Assembly: GCF_030247195.1 (NCBI RefSeq)
Contig: NC_080670.1
Coordinates: 30,171,997 to 30,235,996, forward strand
Length of the DNA: 64,000 nucleotides
Reading direction: 5' to 3'
DNA from: Topomyia yanbarensis
Taxonomy: Eukaryota > Arthropoda > Insecta > Diptera > Culicidae
Shown here: piece after piece, positions 59,816 to 64,000 of the stretch
How positions within the stretch are numbered: position 1 is the stretch's first letter
How the letters are laid out: the number at the start of each line of letters is the position of its first letter
Made by a program: the position numbers and the translations under genes
Notes under the pieces: model-generated
What the model saw: the letters and a program-made list of their open reading frames with translations, nothing else
What the model was told of the DNA's origin: nothing
Databases searched by the model: none

Positions 59816-59977
59816 CAGAACTTTCTACTGCCGAAGCTCATCCTGTAGACCCCAGAGCTTTTCAACTGCCGAAAACATGTGGAGAAGGCATAGTCGATTG
59901 ATAGCTAACGGGGGGGGGGGGGCAGTTTCGACTGTCCTGGTTTTTTAATCGTCTGATATGGTCACCCTATATCAGAG

Positions 59978-60614
59978 ACCATATACAAATACCAAGAATA
60001 CTTGCAACGCCTGTAATCGCCATGAGTGAAATAAGATAAAATAATATCAAAATTTTACCCTTTCCGGTATGGCTCATATATCTAGGCCTCATTCTCCTCA
60101 ATCCTGTATTTTCAAGCCGGACACGCTTCAAAAGTATTGCACCTCGAAAAAAATTCACCATGCAAGATTTGATCGCAATCGAAAAACAATGTCATGAAGC
60201 GTCGAGATCTGCTGTAATGTTGAAAAAATGCCTTTGTGGTACAAGGAAAATTCATGAATTTAGATGGAACTTGAGTTTGTAAATGCAGCTTTTATTTCGT
60301 TTGTATGCCAAATGTTTTAGAAACCATAAAAAGTTAAAATCTGGTGTCACTTAAAAAAAAAACATTTTTTTGATTTTTATTTAAAATCTCAGTTAACAAA
60401 TTGAAAACACCAGGGACTTTTTAACTTTTGTCAAAACAATTTTTGCGAGAAGATGCAAGATCCGTTGTTTCATGCATTTCTAAGATATTTAGCACAGAAA
60501 ATAAATTGAAATCAGCCTTTTCAAACCCCAGTATTAACTCAATTCCAGAATTTTCTAAGTTCCATTAAGGGTATCTTTGAAAAAATTAGGGTGGCAATCT
60601 TTGAATTATGGTAA
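59978..60614. other. Unassigned AT-rich sequence
   Basis: No gene or repeat was recognised. Confidence 0.3.
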
Positions 60615-60617
60615 ACG

Positions 60618-60874
60618 ATTCGAGTCATGTTTTGATTAGAACATTTTAGTTCAGAATGTTACCGCATAGAGAGCGCCAACACTAACTTGTCAACGGAGAG
60701 AGATAGATATCGGATAGATCTATCTGATATCAAATCTGTAGAACAGGCACTTTTCAGTATTTCTTCCGAACATCTCGATACTCTATCTCTCTTCTATGGA
60801 AAGTTAGTGTTGGCGCCCTCTATGCGGTTACACGTGGAACTAAAATTTTCTAACCAAAATATAACTCGTATTAT
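60618..60874. mobile_element. Foldback MITE, ~73 bp arms
   Basis: Arms share GATTAGAACATTTTAGTTC and the strongly conserved core GCGCCAACACTAACTT, inverted at 60802-60874. The inner loop includes a GATATC-rich segment. Outer arm parts are about 80% matched and inner parts better. The frame 60687-60992 is incidental. Confidence 0.65.
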
Positions 60875-63800
60875 GTGCTACACTTCATCAAAACATATTA
60901 TTCAGTTAAATCTAACCATTTTTTCACAACAATGTGTAGTTCGCAAAACTCGAGTACTGATACACTCAGGCTTGCTGGAGCATCACTCATGATGCTAAAA
61001 TGAGGTGAGGTATCAACATTCTGAGGAGGACTTCACACACCTCGCCAATAGCAGAAAAAAAACTCTTCTCCCACTCAACAAGCAAACTCATCATCAGAGG
61101 TGATGACTTGTTCAATGATTAGAGGATGTTATGTGCATCACACAGGAAAGGCGAGAGCGCAAAACTGATTGAAGATGGGTTGGAATTCCTCTTCAAAAAT
61201 GCTGAGAGTGTGGAGCGCGAGAGTGATTGTTTCCCTCTCTTGTTTTAATGGGATTTTGTCTGCTGCGTAGGATGCGGATATAAGTATAATTTTCGTGGTG
61301 TAGATCAGTGCTTCGTGGAATACGGATATCATCATGTGGTGGGAATCCAAGAGACTGGAGGACCCAGACTTGACTCTACTGTGCCAAACGACCTTGAGGC
61401 TTGAGCACTTCTTGTACACAGGTTTCAATTGAGCGAGGATTCAGTGGCCTTGGGAAAATACTAACTAACGATCAGATAAACCTCAGCTCGGAAAATTTAA
61501 AATCAATCCTATTCGTCAAACTTAATAACACCATAATAGAAGATAAATCTAGAAAAAATTTAGAATACACAGATAAAAATATTTTGTAATTTTAAGATTA
61601 TTTTCATGCACATATTTGGAGCATGAATATAAATGTAAAATTAAGCTCCACCACAAATACACACGACTTGTCGCGCTTTCTTCAACGAATTTTATTATAA
61701 TTTTACACGTGGGTTGAAAATTACAGTTTCTTTAAACAGAAAACACATGCACTTCAATGTATTTTTACTCGAATACTGTTGTAAAATGATTGACATGTAA
61801 TATTACACGAATGAAAGTGTAAAATTGTATGCTGTTTGATGCTCCAATTGATGTTAACGTAATTTTCAATCAAATTTTAGATTCAATTGTTGTATGTTTA
61901 CATTCGTATTGATTTACATGTCGTTTAATTTTCATTATTTTTTGGTGTGTAGAACGTAAGTAACTTTTTCATCTGTTCATTACTCGGCCATTTCAACATT
62001 TACTACTCTACTTTTTGCATAATATTCTAGTAAAAACCGTCGGCTTTCGATATGTACTGGAAAATTAGTGCAAAGTGTTGTAATGACGTCGTAAGAAAGT
62101 AAACAAAGAGAGGCTCTCGATGTTACATCCTATTGAAAATTTTCTCTAGAAATATTTTAATTTTGATATCTAATACAACATGACATCGCTTCCAAGTAAA
62201 ATGGGTGCATAATATTCGATTCTATTCTAGTGTTCTTTCTCAATAATTTTTTAAAAAAATGTTGTTATCAAATAGTTTCGTTTCTATCTCTATTATAGAT
62301 TGTTTTGGCTGGTTAGTTTCCAAGATATGGACAATGAAGTTTAAAAAAAAAAGTTGTTTGTGTTTATTTGTTACTAAATGTCAAAGTAGAAAGTTTATGC
62401 GGATAAATTTCCAATGGGCAATATATTTTTAAAATGAGATAATTATCGACAGCGATATTTAAAATTATACATAGTCGAAAATTGTATACTATCCTGATTA
62501 TCTACTTTCAACGCTAGGGTAATAAGCCTACTTTCGTCTTGTTTCTATTATCACCCTACTAATTTGTAGCCGCTGGTTAGAGCAGCTTTTCTCATCTTTG
62601 TTCAACGCGTTGGTTTAAAAGGTAAGGCAATAATTGGAACACTCGAACCGAGTTTTCGTTGCGCTTAAATACGAACATTTTACAGCTTTCATACCAACTC
62701 AATCAGAAGCACTAATTTTGTTTTCGAACTCGAAACGCATCTCCATAAATAGTTTAGTTATATGTTTTGTGTCCTTTATGCGCAAAGGTGGTTTCAAACC
62801 ATTTTCTCGTTAGTGAAGGAAAATAGTTTTTAATTAAAATTTTTCTCCACTACGGATAAATATAGCATAATGCCAATTGTGTTATTATATTGGTTCTTAA
62901 GAGCAAAGTAAAGCTACTGATGCCAATGTATACGCATTGTATCAATTGTAGGCCTAGAAATTAGTGGTACACCCACCATAATAGGGTTTATTTTATGTAA
63001 GGGGCTTACCTCTTTACCCTATATTCGGAGGAGAACACGAAGCTTCTTATTTTGATACTGATTTCACTAAATAATCCCCTACAAGTGAAATAATTTTTTG
63101 AACAGATTGTTTAGCAAATATAATGAAAAGATGAGTTCATGAATTATATAGGATATACGTTAGCCTTTGCCTATTCAATCAATTCCATTACAAGAATCCA
63201 ACATTTGTACAATATTTTCTTAAATTTTCATTGCAAAATATTAAAATTTTGTGAGTGACATTGAATTTTCAGGAGGAAAATCGAAAAAATGCGGTGTACA
63301 CATCAACCTAAAACCTCCTATACTAATCGTTTAGAAATTTCGCAGAGTTCTTTCTCATATCATTGCCCAGGTTCCTATGGGAGCGCTTTACAACATCATT
63401 ATTATTTTTCAAGTAACATTTTAACCGATTTTTTAACGAATGTATTGGCATCAACGTGCTATGAAAAATTCGAAAAAATGAAGGCTGCTCTCATTACTCC
63501 TTATCATCTTCACTTATAGCAAAAACATTTTCTGGGACCTTTGGCACCAAAACATTAATTACGTTGTCCAGTCTTAGCGCCGATTTCTAGCAAGTTCTAG
63601 AAAGAGAAAAAATACACCTTTCCAAAGGTATGCTGTATTATTCTGTTATAAATATTGTGCTAAATTGCGACAATAATAAGAAAATTGTCATTTTTTTGCA
63701 TTTTTTTCATGACAAATATGCAAATGGTTCAACATTCTTCCAAGGGCACGTCATGGTTCTATGCAATAATAATTCGGAAGAGCATTTAATTCTGCTATAA

Positions 63801-64000
63801 ATCAATTTGGGGGCATTCAACATTTTTCAAAACTTTTTGTGTTGCACTATAACCTATGGTAGTTCACTTGAAAAGTTAAAAAAAAATCACTATAGCGCCG
63901 TGAAAAGAGTTATGATGGCATCCGGTTATCCACCTGGACAGTGCGTAACGAATAAACGGTTTACTTCAATATAAACATGTATGTCACGTTTTAGCTTAGC
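60875..64000. other. Unassigned AT-rich sequence to the window end
   Basis: 62735-62870 belongs to the dispersed family of 6.2-6.3 kb. The 76-codon frame at 63289-63519 has an order of residues (HQPKTSYTNRLE, SFSYHCPGSYGSALQ) faintly like the C-terminus of CR1-type reverse transcriptases, but this is too weak to call. Nothing else was recognised. Confidence 0.3.

Larger units (their letters stand above)
57522..59977. mobile_element. hAT-type transposon with 8 bp target duplication
   Basis: Perfect direct repeats TATCAGAG (57522-57529 and 59970-59977) flank TIRs TAGGGTGACCATA (57530-57542 and inverted 59957-59969). An 8 bp duplication and a TAG/CAGGG end are hAT hallmarks. Subterminal GTCCTGG words occur at both ends. 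The 2440 bp interior has no recognisable hAT transposase. Instead it carries a SINE, an I-clade ORF1 fragment and a CR1-like reverse transcriptase fragment, so it is a non-autonomous or gutted element used as an insertion site. Confidence 0.85.

Noticed and set aside
63289..63519. C-terminal piece of a CR1-type reverse transcriptase
   Set aside because: Resemblance is limited to residue order over about 30 positions with no catalytic motif.

Overview
This is eukaryotic nuclear DNA, AT-rich, with spliced genes, very low gene density and heavy repeat content. The repeats and the gene families (tRNA-headed SINEs, I-clade and CR1-like LINE remnants, a hAT element, TTAA-flanked foldbacks, a MADF-domain gene) suggest a dipteran insect with a large genome, most likely a culicine-type mosquito. 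That identification is inference from repeat style and was not tested against a database. Nothing bacterial was seen: no operons, no CRISPR, no rRNA.

Only two gene models are well supported. The first is a small two-exon MADF-domain gene on the + strand (15354-15537 joined to 19685-20085, 194 aa). Its 4.1 kb intron holds a ~118 bp satellite and two MITEs. The second is one internal exon (39006-40013, - strand, phase 0/0, 336 codons) of a larger protein; it ends inside a C1-type zinc finger. GC-richer blocks at 0.9-2.6, 9.7-10.9 and 38.6-38.9 kb look like promoter/5'UTR sequence but cannot be assigned to genes.

Layout. 0-2.6 kb: unique sequence, probably regulatory. 2.9-5.8 kb: foldback elements, including two inverted 499 bp TTAA-flanked units. 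6.3-8.6 kb: A-rich low-complexity block. 11.7-14.0 kb: 12 bp satellite that is open in all frames and inverts its orientation twice. 15.3-21.1 kb: MADF gene, its satellite-bearing intron and a decayed second copy. 21.6-22.9 kb: MITE beside a long foldback. 25.5-31.9 kb: two nested pairs of terminal inverted repeats around non-coding DNA. 32.8 kb: a 74 bp-arm hairpin. 33.4-37.0 kb: third MADF copy with a 5'-truncated I-clade LINE inserted (perfect 14 bp target duplication) and a CR1-like LINE. 39-40 kb: C1 exon. 41-43.4 kb: three MITEs. 46.0-51.4 kb: a SINE, then a 5.1 kb array of an 11 bp repeat. 51.4-57.5 kb: unassigned unique DNA. 57.5-60.0 kb: a hAT element with 8 bp target duplication carrying three nested retroelement remnants. 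60-64 kb: unique AT-rich DNA with one foldback.

The genes do not form a pathway. The main themes are repeated decay and reuse of the MADF gene, the number of independent foldback structures, and three unrelated tandem arrays whose repeat units each contain a transcription-factor-like core motif. Very long open frames in the tandem arrays (up to 1730 codons) are artefacts of stop-free repeat units and are not annotated as genes.
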